64,000 bases of DNA. It comes from a virus. Of this stretch, positions 54,104 to 62,702 are shown piece by piece. The notes beneath the pieces are model-generated. The model was given only the letters and a program-made list of their open reading frames with translations. It did not search any database and was not told the origin of the DNA. The stretch spans positions 22,967 through 86,966 of IMG/VR virus record IMGVR_UViG_3300044732_001099; one strand, written 5' to 3'. The first letter of the stretch is position 1. Every line of letters begins with the position of its first letter. The translations under genes were made by a program, and so were the position numbers.

Positions 54104-54514
54104 ATGGAACTAGATTTGTATTTGGACATTGAGCCTATTGGTGCCGTAAGGACTACACAGAAACAGATGTATGCTGACAAGCGTTACAAGAAATATATGG
54201 CCTGGAAAGACGATATTAGAATCTTGTGGAATTCTGAACTTATTAAACTTGGAATAAAACCAGAAGAGTTTAAGTTTGATGAGATAAAAAGTATTACATT
54301 TGTAGTAACAATCCCAATGAGTATTACATTAAGCAAAGCAAAAATGAAAGAGCGGGTAGAAAGGGTTAATATGCCGCATCAGATGAAGCCGGATATTGAT
54401 AATATGCTCAAAGCTTTTATGGATGCCTTGATGAAAGAAGATAGTCATGTTCATACTATTGGTAGAATGACAAAAGTCTGGGGTGTACATGGACATATTA
54501 AAGTGGTCATATAG
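54104..54514 (+). CDS. rusA: RusA-family Holliday junction resolvase
   Basis: 136 residues with the RusA layout: an N-terminal strand region (LYLDIEPIGAVRTTQ), KYMAWKDDIRILW, a VVTIPMSITLSKAKMKER segment, then the catalytic core KPDIDNMLKAFMDALMKED (Asp97, Asp99 and Asp107) and a beta-hairpin tail. RusA dimers cut four-way junctions, resolving concatemers and recombination intermediates. It is the last gene of the cluster and is followed by a terminator. Confidence 0.87.
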   Translation: MELDLYLDIEPIGAVRTTQKQMYADKRYKKYMAWKDDIRILWNSELIKLGIKPEEFKFDEIKSITFVVTIPMSITLSKAKMKERVERVNMPHQMKPDIDNMLKAFMDALMKEDSHVHTIGRMTKVWGVHGHIKVVI

Positions 54515-54540
54515 TTTTGGTTTTAAAAGTGTTTCGATTT

Positions 54541-54569
54541 GCCTGAGTAAAAACTCGGGCATTTTTTTT
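54541..54569 (+). terminator. Rho-independent terminator (plus strand)
   Basis: GCCTGAGT (54541-54548) and ACTCGGGC (54553-54560) pair over about 8 bp around an AAAA loop and lead into a run of eight T. It closes the small-gene cluster 51636-54514. Confidence 0.85.
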
Positions 54570-54615
54570 GCGGTATTAAATAATATTGTTATGTTCGCAC
54601 TATAAAAGCGATTCT

Positions 54616-55167
54616 ATGTTTTATCTTAATATGGGAGAAGTATGTGTTACTCCTGCAGGGCAAACGGTACCGGAATATATAGCTGTAAAAGGTGAGTTTC
54701 CAAAAGAGGTAAAGTTTGCACAGGTGATTACTTACATTTACTTTGTCTATACCAAGAAAGATAACCCTTACTGGCAACTGCCACCGGTAGAAAGAAGAGA
54801 GCAGGTCACTGCAAACTACGGACTGTTTAAAGACTGGTCCAACTGGAAAAACATAGAGAAAACGGAACAGGTTATTAACCTGATTGATTTCTACAAAAGA
54901 ATACAGTTGTCCGAAAACGATCTGAATGTCGATATGTTTAAGGCTAAAGCAGAGCACTGGAGAAAGATGTTAATGAGCATTGACAATACTCCCGAGGATG
55001 AACTGCAGATAGCTAAAGCATTAGAGGTATCTACTAGGTTGTGCGAAGAGTTTAAGTTAAAGTCTGAAATGGAAATAGGTAACGAGGAGCAGGAGGGATT
55101 GTCATTGTATTTATTTGAGATTCCTGAGAATAAAAAGCCGTATCACGCAAGAATGAAAATAAGTTAA
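54616..55167 (+). CDS. Hypothetical protein heading the late gene block
   Basis: 183 residues from ATG 54616; a TTG at 54586 in the same frame is possible but poorer, and ATG 54631 is another option. Mostly helical and mixed: YIAVKGEFPKEVKFAQVITYIYFVYTKKDNPYWQLP, then a long helical part (KNIEKTEQVINLIDFYKRIQLSENDLNV...AKAEHWRKMLM). No motif. It starts 46 nt after the terminator, so this gap should hold the late promoter of the fibre-TerL block. The gene lies 1 nt before the next. Confidence 0.68.
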   Translation: MFYLNMGEVCVTPAGQTVPEYIAVKGEFPKEVKFAQVITYIYFVYTKKDNPYWQLPPVERREQVTANYGLFKDWSNWKNIEKTEQVINLIDFYKRIQLSENDLNVDMFKAKAEHWRKMLMSIDNTPEDELQIAKALEVSTRLCEEFKLKSEMEIGNEEQEGLSLYLFEIPENKKPYHARMKIS

Positions 55168-55168
55168 T

Positions 55169-55858
55169 ATGGGATTATTCAACCATCATAGTGATTCTGT
55201 TATGTTTCAAAATCCATGTCCTCCTGGCTGTGAAACATGTTGTCCGCTAGATATACAACTAGCGTATGACCCCGTAACAAACATACTTACATTAACATAC
55301 ATTTACGATAATGCAACTGTAGCTAGAACTGTCAATCTTACAGATTTACAAGAACCATTAACTATTGGTCTTACTTTTAATCCTACTACAAATATTATTA
55401 CACTTGCCGGTACCTATGCCGGCATTCCTTTTAGTAGCAATATAGATATAAGTCATAGTTTTGATTTAGATCTTGTTTTAAATGGTACAATACTTGAACT
55501 TACTGGAGAACACGATGGGTCTTCAGTATTTACTTCTGTAGACTTAGCACCAATTATTCCTGTGCGTGGTCCATTATGTTACTGCGAAGACAACTTAGTT
55601 TATTATGGTGCTTCTGGTACATTGCTACTAACTGAATATATCATAGTAATAAATTCTGATGCAATTATTCTTACTTTGCCTGCAAATCCTTTGTTAGGAC
55701 AAATGTATAAGATATACTGCACAGATTTAACGGCAACAGTCAATGCCAATGTAGGACAAAGTATAGTTGGTAGTTTAGCTTCTGTTAGTATGGTAAATGG
55801 CGATGGAATGATATTTCAATATATTAAAACAAATCAGTGGGGCGTTATAAATCTATAA
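55169..55858 (+). CDS. Tail fibre or capsid-decorating protein with N-terminal Cys cluster
   Basis: 229 residues. Near the N terminus is CPPGCETCCPLD, a CxxxCxxCC cluster. The rest is beta-rich (Thr, Leu, Ile, Asn repeats such as TLTYIYDNATVARTVNLTDLQ and TFNPTTNIITLAGTYAG). The C-terminal part (ASVSMVNGDGMIFQYIKTNQWGVINL) resembles the final strands of phage tailspike-type modules. The next gene begins 4 nt after its stop. A virion surface role is inferred. Confidence 0.7.
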   Translation: MGLFNHHSDSVMFQNPCPPGCETCCPLDIQLAYDPVTNILTLTYIYDNATVARTVNLTDLQEPLTIGLTFNPTTNIITLAGTYAGIPFSSNIDISHSFDLDLVLNGTILELTGEHDGSSVFTSVDLAPIIPVRGPLCYCEDNLVYYGASGTLLLTEYIIVINSDAIILTLPANPLLGQMYKIYCTDLTATVNANVGQSIVGSLASVSMVNGDGMIFQYIKTNQWGVINL

Positions 55859-55862
55859 TCAT

Positions 55863-56351
55863 ATGAGTTTATTTTCAACAATACAAGTGTACGAGCAGGA
55901 TGGCGCTATAGTATTTAAAATTCCTGCAGATCCGGCACCATTTGCTGCATTTCCAAAAGGATCTATTAAGGTTCGAAGCTATGGAACATCAGGCTTTTTA
56001 TTTGAGCGCGAAGTAGATAGTACAGACATTGCTGCTGTAGAAGAAGCAGATGATATATTAGATATTACTTCTACGGCATATGGCGCAACAAGAGCTGATG
56101 TGTATGAACTGCTATATCCTATTTTGTCAACTACGTCAATGCTAGATGAACTTTCAGTGTTGGCTAACTTTGATATGATACCGGGTAACAATATTGATAT
56201 TACTTATTACCCTGGTGTTGATGCTGGAAATCCTACTGGCAATACAAACAACATTTATACCATTGTTTATTCAACTGGTGCGACTGTAGTAGCGACAAAA
56301 ACCTTATCGTATAATAATGCTGATAATGTTATTAGCGTAATCACAACTTAA
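55863..56351 (+). CDS. Hypothetical structural protein
   Basis: 162 residues of beta-sandwich-like sequence (QVYEQDGAIVFKIPADPAPFAAFPKGSIKVRSYG) with alternating strands and Gly/Asn turns. It ends in strands (KTLSYNNADNVISVIT). One-nt spacing to the next fibre gene. A small fibre or connector is likely. Confidence 0.68.
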   Translation: MSLFSTIQVYEQDGAIVFKIPADPAPFAAFPKGSIKVRSYGTSGFLFEREVDSTDIAAVEEADDILDITSTAYGATRADVYELLYPILSTTSMLDELSVLANFDMIPGNNIDITYYPGVDAGNPTGNTNNIYTIVYSTGATVVATKTLSYNNADNVISVITT

Positions 56352-56352
56352 T

Positions 56353-57834
56353 ATGCCGTATAAATTTAACCCCGTAACTGGAAAACTTGATTATTACGAA
56401 GCAGGAAGTGGTTCTGCTAATCTATCAACTGTATTAGGAAATGGCAATACATCAGGACCAAATGATATACAGTTTGATGCAACACAAGGTGTTTTGTTTA
56501 ACAATGGTTCAAGACTTAGAGAAGGAACTATTGATGCATTGCTTGGTGGAAGTAAAGGTATTGCTCAAATCTGCGCTGTTGGCTACGAGTTAAAGTGGGA
56601 AGCAGGGCGACAATATGTCATGGATGGTAATGGCATCTACATTAGACATTCTTTGTATAACTTTACTATAACTCCTACAGTAAATGATGATGTAACATTA
56701 GGTTATTTGCCTGGTAGTCGTTGGTCTTTAGATAATGGTGATACTTATGTGTGTACAGATGAAACTACAGGTGCTGCTGTTTGGATAAAAGAAGTTCCAC
56801 CTGGTGCTGGTAGTGGAGGTGGTGGTGTGTTTTATTATTTTAACTATGGTGACACAACAGGTATTTCTCCTACAACAGGATTGCCTACAAGTCCAGTTGC
56901 ACCAAGTCAATTAGGCATAAATTATAGCGTTGGTTCAGGTTCTATTACATCTGCTGATTTAACTCAAGGTTCTTATGACCTTGTTTGTGGATTTGTTACT
57001 ATTTTAGGAACTCCAGGAGTTACAGAAATTCCTGCAGGATTGTGGGATTTTAATATTTGGGCTGACATTTTAGGTGGTTCAGGTAATGCAAATCAAACAC
57101 AATTTCAGATTAGAGTTTACAAATATGATGGAGCAAATGCACCAACACTATTAGCAAGTTCTGACGATATTTATGTTTATGACCCTACAACAATAGCACA
57201 ATATATTGGCAATGTTACGATGCCACAAACAACAATACTTGCTACAGATAGAATTTATATTGAGTTGTGGGCACAAAAAAATGTTAATCAATCAAGACAA
57301 ATAAGATTTTATTTTAACTCAATACATCCATCTCATGTACACACAACAATACCAAGTGTAGCAGGAACTGGTTTAGTAAAAGTTGTAAGTGGTGTATATC
57401 AAAGTCCTGCAAGTTTATTAGTTGATGCTGATGTAGATGCAAGTGCTGGAATAGCTGTTAGTAAGTTAGCAGCTTTACCTGTAGAAATACAAGTTGCATG
57501 TTCAGATGAAACTACAGCATTAACAGCAGGAACTGCAAAAGTTACTTTTAGAATGCCACATGCTATGACAGTTACAAGTGTTAGAGCTTCTTTAACAACT
57601 GCACAAACAAGTGGTAGTATTTTTACAGTAGATATTAACGAAGATGGTGTATCAATATTGAGTACTAAACTTACTATAGATAATACAGAAAAAACAAGTA
57701 CAACGGCTGCTACAGCTCCTGTTATATCTGATACAGCATTGGCTGATGATGCAGAAATCACGATAGATGTAGACCAAATTGGAAATGGAACCGCTGCAGG
57801 TCTTAAACTTACTTTAATTGGAACAAGAGTATGA
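56353..57834 (+). CDS. Tail fibre or receptor-binding-type protein
   Basis: 493 residues. It opens with MPYKFNPVTGKLDYYE, an N terminus often seen on fibre proteins of Bacteroidota phages. The centre is beta-rich with glycines and a Gly-rich linker (about residues 150-162), then a jelly-roll-like segment (FNIWADILGGSGNANQTQFQIRVYKYDG). The last 125 residues match a domain I know from many unrelated phage fibres: EIQVACSDETTALTAGTAKVTFRMPHAMTV and NEDGVSILSTKLTIDNTE and ITIDVDQIGNGTAAGLKLTLIGTRV. It overlaps the next gene by 4 nt. Confidence 0.8.
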   Translation: MPYKFNPVTGKLDYYEAGSGSANLSTVLGNGNTSGPNDIQFDATQGVLFNNGSRLREGTIDALLGGSKGIAQICAVGYELKWEAGRQYVMDGNGIYIRHSLYNFTITPTVNDDVTLGYLPGSRWSLDNGDTYVCTDETTGAAVWIKEVPPGAGSGGGGVFYYFNYGDTTGISPTTGLPTSPVAPSQLGINYSVGSGSITSADLTQGSYDLVCGFVTILGTPGVTEIPAGLWDFNIWADILGGSGNANQTQFQIRVYKYDGANAPTLLASSDDIYVYDPTTIAQYIGNVTMPQTTILATDRIYIELWAQKNVNQSRQIRFYFNSIHPSHVHTTIPSVAGTGLVKVVSGVYQSPASLLVDADVDASAGIAVSKLAALPVEIQVACSDETTALTAGTAKVTFRMPHAMTVTSVRASLTTAQTSGSIFTVDINEDGVSILSTKLTIDNTEKTSTTAATAPVISDTALADDAEITIDVDQIGNGTAAGLKLTLIGTRV

Positions 57835-58619
57835 TAATAAATTCTTATATGTTTGGTCCAAGTTATGACCCAGATGCACAAGCATTTATTACTGCTGCAT
57901 CCTTAACAGATAATACTCAAAAAAATGCAATAAATACTTTAGTTATTAATTGCAAAGCTGCTGGTATTTGGACTAAAATGAAAGCTATATATCCTTTTGT
58001 TGGTGGTACAGCAAGTAGCCACAAATGGAATTTAAAAAATCCATTAGATACTAATGCAGCTTTTAGATTGGTGTTTTCAGGAGGATGGACACATAGTTCA
58101 ACAGGTGCAACACCTAATGGAACTAATGCTTATGCAAATACATTTTTTAATACAGATGATGTAACAACAACAGGTTTACAATCTTATGGAGTTTATTTAA
58201 GAACAAATCCAACTTTTGCAGTAAATACTACTGAAGCATCAACAGGATTGAGAAGTGGTATTTATTGGATTAGAGTAACTAATACATTGCCTACTAGTTC
58301 AAATATTAGGTCAGGAAATAGGACTGAAAATATTAGTGGGGTTACAGGTTTAATTGGTCATTCAAGAAGTACAGCAACACAATGGTATGTAAATAATAAT
58401 TCAACAATTTTAGTTGGTTCTACAACTGTAAGCACTTTATCTACTGAAACTGTAAATACATTTTCACTTGGTGCATATAATGATTTAGGCATTATTTCTA
58501 ATTTTAGTACACAACAATTGGCTTTTGCATTTTATGGTGAACCTTTGTTATCGTCTGAAATGACAAATTATTATACAGATATACAAACATTTCAAACAAC
58601 ACTCGGAAGACAAGTATGA
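57831..58619 (+). CDS. Fibre-associated protein
   Basis: 262 residues. The middle resembles a widespread phage structural domain: TQKNAINTLVINCKAAGIWTKMKAIYPFVGGTASSHKWNLKNPLD, then FRLVFSGGWTHSSTGATPNGTNAYANTFF. Beta-rich throughout with C-terminal QLAFAFYGEPLLSSEMTNYYTDIQTFQ, again typical. Probably a lectin-like, concanavalin-type sandwich in the adhesion apparatus; that fold is inferred. Overlaps both neighbours by 4 nt. Confidence 0.78.
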   Translation: MIINSYMFGPSYDPDAQAFITAASLTDNTQKNAINTLVINCKAAGIWTKMKAIYPFVGGTASSHKWNLKNPLDTNAAFRLVFSGGWTHSSTGATPNGTNAYANTFFNTDDVTTTGLQSYGVYLRTNPTFAVNTTEASTGLRSGIYWIRVTNTLPTSSNIRSGNRTENISGVTGLIGHSRSTATQWYVNNNSTILVGSTTVSTLSTETVNTFSLGAYNDLGIISNFSTQQLAFAFYGEPLLSSEMTNYYTDIQTFQTTLGRQV

Positions 58620-58837
58620 CATACGTAGGACTATTAACAGAATCGCAAAAGAATGAGCTATTAGGTCAGCTATACGATGAAGATAGTTTTTTTAATCCCA
58701 TAACTGACTTGGACGAAAACTGGATAATTTCTGTTGAGGAAATGGAATTTTGTGTTAATCCTGAATTTCAATGGGTAAAAGATTTACCTTTGATTGAATA
58801 TACACCAAAACCTGAGCCTCCATTATTTGAAGAATAA
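58616..58837 (+). CDS. Small protein, tandem paralogue A
   Basis: 73 residues: LLTESQKNELLGQLYDEDSFFNPITDLDENWIISVEEMEF...FQWVKDLPLIEY. It is clearly related to the next gene, sharing the pattern N-terminal helix, FxPxxDxxENWII, W-VK-LPxxE. C-terminal Pro/Glu tail. A small accessory to fibre function is likely, from position. Starts in the stop of the 262-residue gene (ATGA overlap). Confidence 0.75.
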   Translation: MTYVGLLTESQKNELLGQLYDEDSFFNPITDLDENWIISVEEMEFCVNPEFQWVKDLPLIEYTPKPEPPLFEE

Positions 58838-58846
58838 ATATTAATT

Positions 58847-59056
58847 ATGTTAGGTGGTATATTAGATGAAGAAGAAAGATTATATTTGTCTGATAAGTTT
58901 TATGACGAATGTAAACCATTTACTCCTTTATTAGATGCAGAAGAAAATTGGATTATACCATTACATCAAATATTTGAAAACAAAAATATAGACTGTTGGT
59001 GGGTAAAACATTTGCCAATAGTTGAGTTTAAATTACATAATAAATTTCAAAACTAA
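58847..59056 (+). CDS. Small protein, tandem paralogue B
   Basis: 69 residues, a diverged copy of the previous protein: ILDEEERLYLSDKFYDECKPFTPLLDAEENWIIPLHQIF...WWVKHLPIVEF. Same length and order of motifs. The gap of 9 nt to the previous gene and direct contact to the next gene indicate co-translation. Function not known. Confidence 0.75.
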   Translation: MLGGILDEEERLYLSDKFYDECKPFTPLLDAEENWIIPLHQIFENKNIDCWWVKHLPIVEFKLHNKFQN

Positions 59057-59356
59057 ATGAAATCCTTATTGTTACAAGTTCCCCAAGAAATAAGTTACCT
59101 AACAAATTATGGTATTTTAGGTGTGTTTGCTATTCTAATGATTGGCGTCATATACTTTATGGGAAAACAGTTTTTAGCTTTGCATAAGAAAAACGAAGCA
59201 AGAATACAGGAGTTAGAAAAACGACATGACCAATATATGACCGAAGATCGTGTAAAGCTTATTGACACGGTAAATAGTAATAATAATGTTATTGAGAATA
59301 ATACAGCAATGATGAAAAAACTTCTTAACCTAGTTGAAAGACTTGAAAAAAACTAA
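59057..59356 (+). CDS. Membrane-anchored coiled-coil protein, holin or fibre accessory
   Basis: 99 residues. One hydrophobic helix (YGILGVFAILMIGVIYFMG, about residues 18-36) is followed by a coiled coil (LALHKKNEARIQELEKRHDQYMTEDRVKLIDTV...MMKKLLNLVERLEKN). This resembles small phage membrane proteins of the BhlA/XhlA-like bacteriocin-holin group. The next gene encodes two further helices. A role in lysis is inferred from layout and from the lack of any holin by the endolysin. Confidence 0.75.
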   Translation: MKSLLLQVPQEISYLTNYGILGVFAILMIGVIYFMGKQFLALHKKNEARIQELEKRHDQYMTEDRVKLIDTVNSNNNVIENNTAMMKKLLNLVERLEKN

Positions 59357-59361
59357 CTAAT

Positions 59362-59631
59362 ATGTTTAACTTCCTTAAAGAAAGTACCGATATTTCAAGT
59401 ATGCGAGTAACACTGCTTCTCGGAACGCTGTGTGTGTGTTTATTATGTGTAGGTATCTTTATTTACCTTATCATTCACGCTACAAAATGCACTGCATTAG
59501 ATTGGTCTGGAATGTCAATCTTTTTGACTAGCTTGGCAGCATTTACCGGAACGTTGCTTTACGGAAAGGTACAGCAGAAAAAAGTAGAAAAATCTAATCT
59601 TGACAATCAAAACATAGAACAAAATGGCTAG
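59362..59631 (+). CDS. Small membrane protein, holin-like
   Basis: 89 residues. Two membrane helices, VTLLLGTLCVCLLCVGIFIYLIIHA and GMSIFLTSLAAFTGTLLYG, connected by a short loop with TKCTALDW; the C-terminal tail is charged (KVQQKKVEKSNLDNQN). This is a typical class II holin topology and would make the pore for the endolysin at 31972. The paired membrane gene upstream may be its partner. Overlaps the next virion gene by 8 nt. Confidence 0.78.
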   Translation: MFNFLKESTDISSMRVTLLLGTLCVCLLCVGIFIYLIIHATKCTALDWSGMSIFLTSLAAFTGTLLYGKVQQKKVEKSNLDNQNIEQNG

Positions 59632-60067
59632 AATGTTTAACTCAAATAAAGTACGTTCTTTCTTTCAAAAGAAAAAACAAATACTTGTAGACGGTTGCTG
59701 CGAAGTTACAGAACCTTGTTGCCCTAATGTAATTTTAGGAAGATATAAAGTTTATTTTAATGATGACATTGTTCCAGTAGAAATAACTGATGGACTTTCA
59801 TTTTATAAAACACTTGCAAATGGAACAAAATGGGTATTTTATTTAGAAACTATAGGACCGGTTGATGTTGATATTATTAATATACTTGTTACACCATCTG
59901 TACTTAATACGCTTGTAAATAGTCCAGGTACTGCTGTATACCCACCAGGTATGGGTTTTTATCCTATAATTCAATCTGCTGCTGGTTTTGCTGGAGGCAA
60001 CTTTACAGTGACAATTGTAACAGATAGTGGAAACTTTACTTTTACTGCAAACATAACAATAATATAA
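59624..60067 (+). CDS. Virion protein with N-terminal Cys motif, paralogue A
   Basis: 147 residues. Near the N terminus, after a basic helix (SNKVRSFFQKKKQILVDG), lies CCEVTEPCC, a CCx5CC cluster. The rest is a beta-sandwich-like domain with IPVEITDGLSF-type and FTVTIVTDSGNFTFTANITII strands. It is related in design to the next gene. An Ig-like decoration protein is a possibility. Starts inside the holin-like gene by 8 nt. Confidence 0.72.
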   Translation: MARMFNSNKVRSFFQKKKQILVDGCCEVTEPCCPNVILGRYKVYFNDDIVPVEITDGLSFYKTLANGTKWVFYLETIGPVDVDIINILVTPSVLNTLVNSPGTAVYPPGMGFYPIIQSAAGFAGGNFTVTIVTDSGNFTFTANITII

Positions 60068-60069
60068 CT

Positions 60070-60558
60070 ATGGCAATCTTTTCTAAAAACGCTAACCGCG
60101 CTGCTTTATTTGGCAAGCAAAAATTATATGACAAATGTTGTACTTCAGAAGTAGAAGAGTGTTGCTATTCAACAGATCCTTTACCAAGACCTCCATGTCA
60201 AGAATGTGGAATGAATATAGATAAGTATATGATAATAGATGGAGTAGAATATGAATTTGGAACTCCTGGTTTATCATTTGACATATCATTGTTACCATTT
60301 ACTATTGAAGTGTATTTTGAAAATACAAATCCTTTATGTAATGCTAATTTTCAAGAAAAAATAACAGGAGACACAAGTGAACCAAATGTAACTATTAATA
60401 CACAAGGATTATCAGTAATAGCGCCAAATTCTACTGAACTAATAGCAACAGTAAATGTAACCAATGGAGTCATTGCAGGAACATATTCTTTTGATATTTA
60501 TTATAAGATTTGTGATGATAATTACGTTATAACACAATCATTTGAAATAACTGATTAA
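60070..60558 (+). CDS. Virion protein with N-terminal Cys motif, paralogue B
   Basis: 162 residues: basic start (FSKNANRAALFGKQKLYDK), CCTSEVEECC near residue 23, then PPCQECG, and a beta-rich remainder (TIEVYFENTNP, LIATVNVTNGVIAGTYSFDIYYKICDD). Same architecture as the preceding protein but with lower identity. Both precede TerL. A virion surface or portal-associated role is guessed from position. Confidence 0.72.
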   Translation: MAIFSKNANRAALFGKQKLYDKCCTSEVEECCYSTDPLPRPPCQECGMNIDKYMIIDGVEYEFGTPGLSFDISLLPFTIEVYFENTNPLCNANFQEKITGDTSEPNVTINTQGLSVIAPNSTELIATVNVTNGVIAGTYSFDIYYKICDDNYVITQSFEITD

Positions 60559-60560
60559 TA

Positions 60561-62702
60561 ATGGCAAATAACGTCATAGACATTGCCGGATATAAAATAA
60601 ATGCTCAATCAAATATTATTCTTGATGGCACTAAACCAGTCAACAAAAGATATTACCGATCTTCTTTGTTGCCTGAGAACATATCTTGCTATGACGACCA
60701 CATGTGTAAGTTTCAAAACGTAGAGTTGTTTCAACCAGTTATCTATGACCTTGACAATCCTATGCCTAAGTACAATCGCGCGTGGGAAGTATATGACAAT
60801 CCAAATATTAAAAAGAAAAAGCTGATACGTATTAACTTTCCAAGGCATTACATGGAATGGTGGTATGAGCAACGCAGGAGATGTATCGATGGTTACACTA
60901 CTGGTGGCGTTTATCTTACTGGGGCAAACTATTGGTATTTAAACTTTTGGCGCATTAAGACTAAAGAGAAAGGTGCTGGTCTTATACCACCAAGGTTTGT
61001 TGATATGGACAAAGAGTTCTTTGATTTACTAGACCAGGCAAAAACAAATGACAAAAACCTATTATGCCTTAAGCGACGTCAGATTGGTTTTACTGAAAAG
61101 ATGGCAGCGTTATGCGCGCTCGAAGCATTATTATATCCATCATCGCAGACACTAATAGTAGCCGGTCTTGATGACTACGCTACTAACTGTTTTAATAAAG
61201 TTGTTATGGGTATTGATGCTTTGTCGCCATACTCACAAGAGCAATCAGGCAGAGAGTTCTTTAAACGTAAGCTAAAAGATATTCCCCAATACGTTAAGTT
61301 TGGCTTTGAAGCAACAAGCGTACAGAAAGGATATTTGTCAGAGATATTTGCCATCACTACTAAAGACAACGCACAGGCTGCATCTGGTAAATCTCCAACC
61401 TTAGTGTTTATGGAGGAGGCTGGTATCAATCCGCTTTTAAAGCGAGTGTACAATATGATTCAGCCATCTATTGAAGAAAACGGCAAGCAGAATGGGCGTA
61501 TCAATGTTATAGTTGGTACTGGTGGTGAAATGAAAAAAGGTGTAGCTGACTTGATGGATATGTTCTACAAGCCAGACAAGTATAATCTTTTGGCAGTGCA
61601 AAACACTTATGAGCCTGGCGCAGAAAATACAAGATGTTGTCCGTTCTTTCCTGCATGGTATTTCTATGTTATGGACAATGATGGCAATAGCTATAAAGAA
61701 CCATCACTAGAACTTATTAAGCAGAAGCGTAAAAAGATTGGTAACAACAAAAAGGATTTGCACGAAAACAAAACACAGATGCCATTAACTCCGACTGAGG
61801 CGTTTAGTTCATCTGGATTGTCACCATTCAATACTGAGAAACTAGAAAGACAATTACAAAAGTTATTGTCCGAAGAATGGGAAGAAAAGTTACAGCAGGG
61901 TAAGTTTGAAGAGATAGTAGAGAATGGTAAAATAGTTGGTGTGCGTTGGATTGCGGCACCAATGGGCATGGAAGATGCAATAGATCATGAGGGTGACTTT
62001 ATGTATCCATTTATTATTGTTGAGCATCCTGATAGACCCGAACACGTAAGTTCTGTTGGATATGAATACTACACTGGTTCTGGAAGCATTCAAGGTTTGT
62101 ATGGTGCCGGCACTGACTCATACGATAAAGACGAAGCGAACGCATCTGATTCTGAAGGTTCATTTGTTGTAATGAAAGGATATCACTCCTCAAACAAAAC
62201 ATCAATGATGCCTGTTGCTAGATTGACTTGGCGGCCGGTAAAGAAAGAAAAGTTTTATAAGCAGACAGCATTGGCATGTATGTACTATGGCGATTGCGAG
62301 AACTTGATAGAGTGGTCAAACATTGCTATCTTTGACTGGTACAAGAATAATGACTTTGACCATTTGCTAAAAGAAAGGCCTGAAATAGCTTATGCTACAA
62401 TAAAGGATAGTAAAGTAAATAATAGATTTGGTGTTGACCCTAATACTAAACCAGTATGGATTGAACACTTTTCATCTTATGTAGAAGATTACGCAGACAA
62501 TATATATGACCTTGTAATAGTTCAAAAACTAAGAGACTTTCGTTCTAGAGATCATAACTGCGACATTACCATATCAGTTATGTTAGCATACGAAGGTATA
62601 CTAGATGACATAAAAAAAGGTTATGATAAGGTGGTAGAGTCAACAAATAGTGTTATGTTTACAGGATATATGAAAAGAAACGGCAGATTACAAAGAGTAT
62701 GA
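60561..62702 (+). CDS. terL: Terminase large subunit
   Basis: 713 residues. The ATPase has a Walker A-like KRRQIGFTEK (171-180), Walker B LVFMEE (281-286), and a coupling-type GTGGEMKKGVADLMDM segment (319-334). The C-terminal nuclease of RNase H fold is indicated by YGAGTDSYDKDEA with Asp519, and by further acidic residues near the end (VSVMLAYEGILDD). TerL pumps DNA into the capsid and cuts the concatemer. No small subunit is recognised beside it; one of the two preceding Cys-motif proteins is unlikely to be it. The portal start overlaps its TGA by 4 nt. Confidence 0.92.
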   Translation: MANNVIDIAGYKINAQSNIILDGTKPVNKRYYRSSLLPENISCYDDHMCKFQNVELFQPVIYDLDNPMPKYNRAWEVYDNPNIKKKKLIRINFPRHYMEWWYEQRRRCIDGYTTGGVYLTGANYWYLNFWRIKTKEKGAGLIPPRFVDMDKEFFDLLDQAKTNDKNLLCLKRRQIGFTEKMAALCALEALLYPSSQTLIVAGLDDYATNCFNKVVMGIDALSPYSQEQSGREFFKRKLKDIPQYVKFGFEATSVQKGYLSEIFAITTKDNAQAASGKSPTLVFMEEAGINPLLKRVYNMIQPSIEENGKQNGRINVIVGTGGEMKKGVADLMDMFYKPDKYNLLAVQNTYEPGAENTRCCPFFPAWYFYVMDNDGNSYKEPSLELIKQKRKKIGNNKKDLHENKTQMPLTPTEAFSSSGLSPFNTEKLERQLQKLLSEEWEEKLQQGKFEEIVENGKIVGVRWIAAPMGMEDAIDHEGDFMYPFIIVEHPDRPEHVSSVGYEYYTGSGSIQGLYGAGTDSYDKDEANASDSEGSFVVMKGYHSSNKTSMMPVARLTWRPVKKEKFYKQTALACMYYGDCENLIEWSNIAIFDWYKNNDFDHLLKERPEIAYATIKDSKVNNRFGVDPNTKPVWIEHFSSYVEDYADNIYDLVIVQKLRDFRSRDHNCDITISVMLAYEGILDDIKKGYDKVVESTNSVMFTGYMKRNGRLQRV

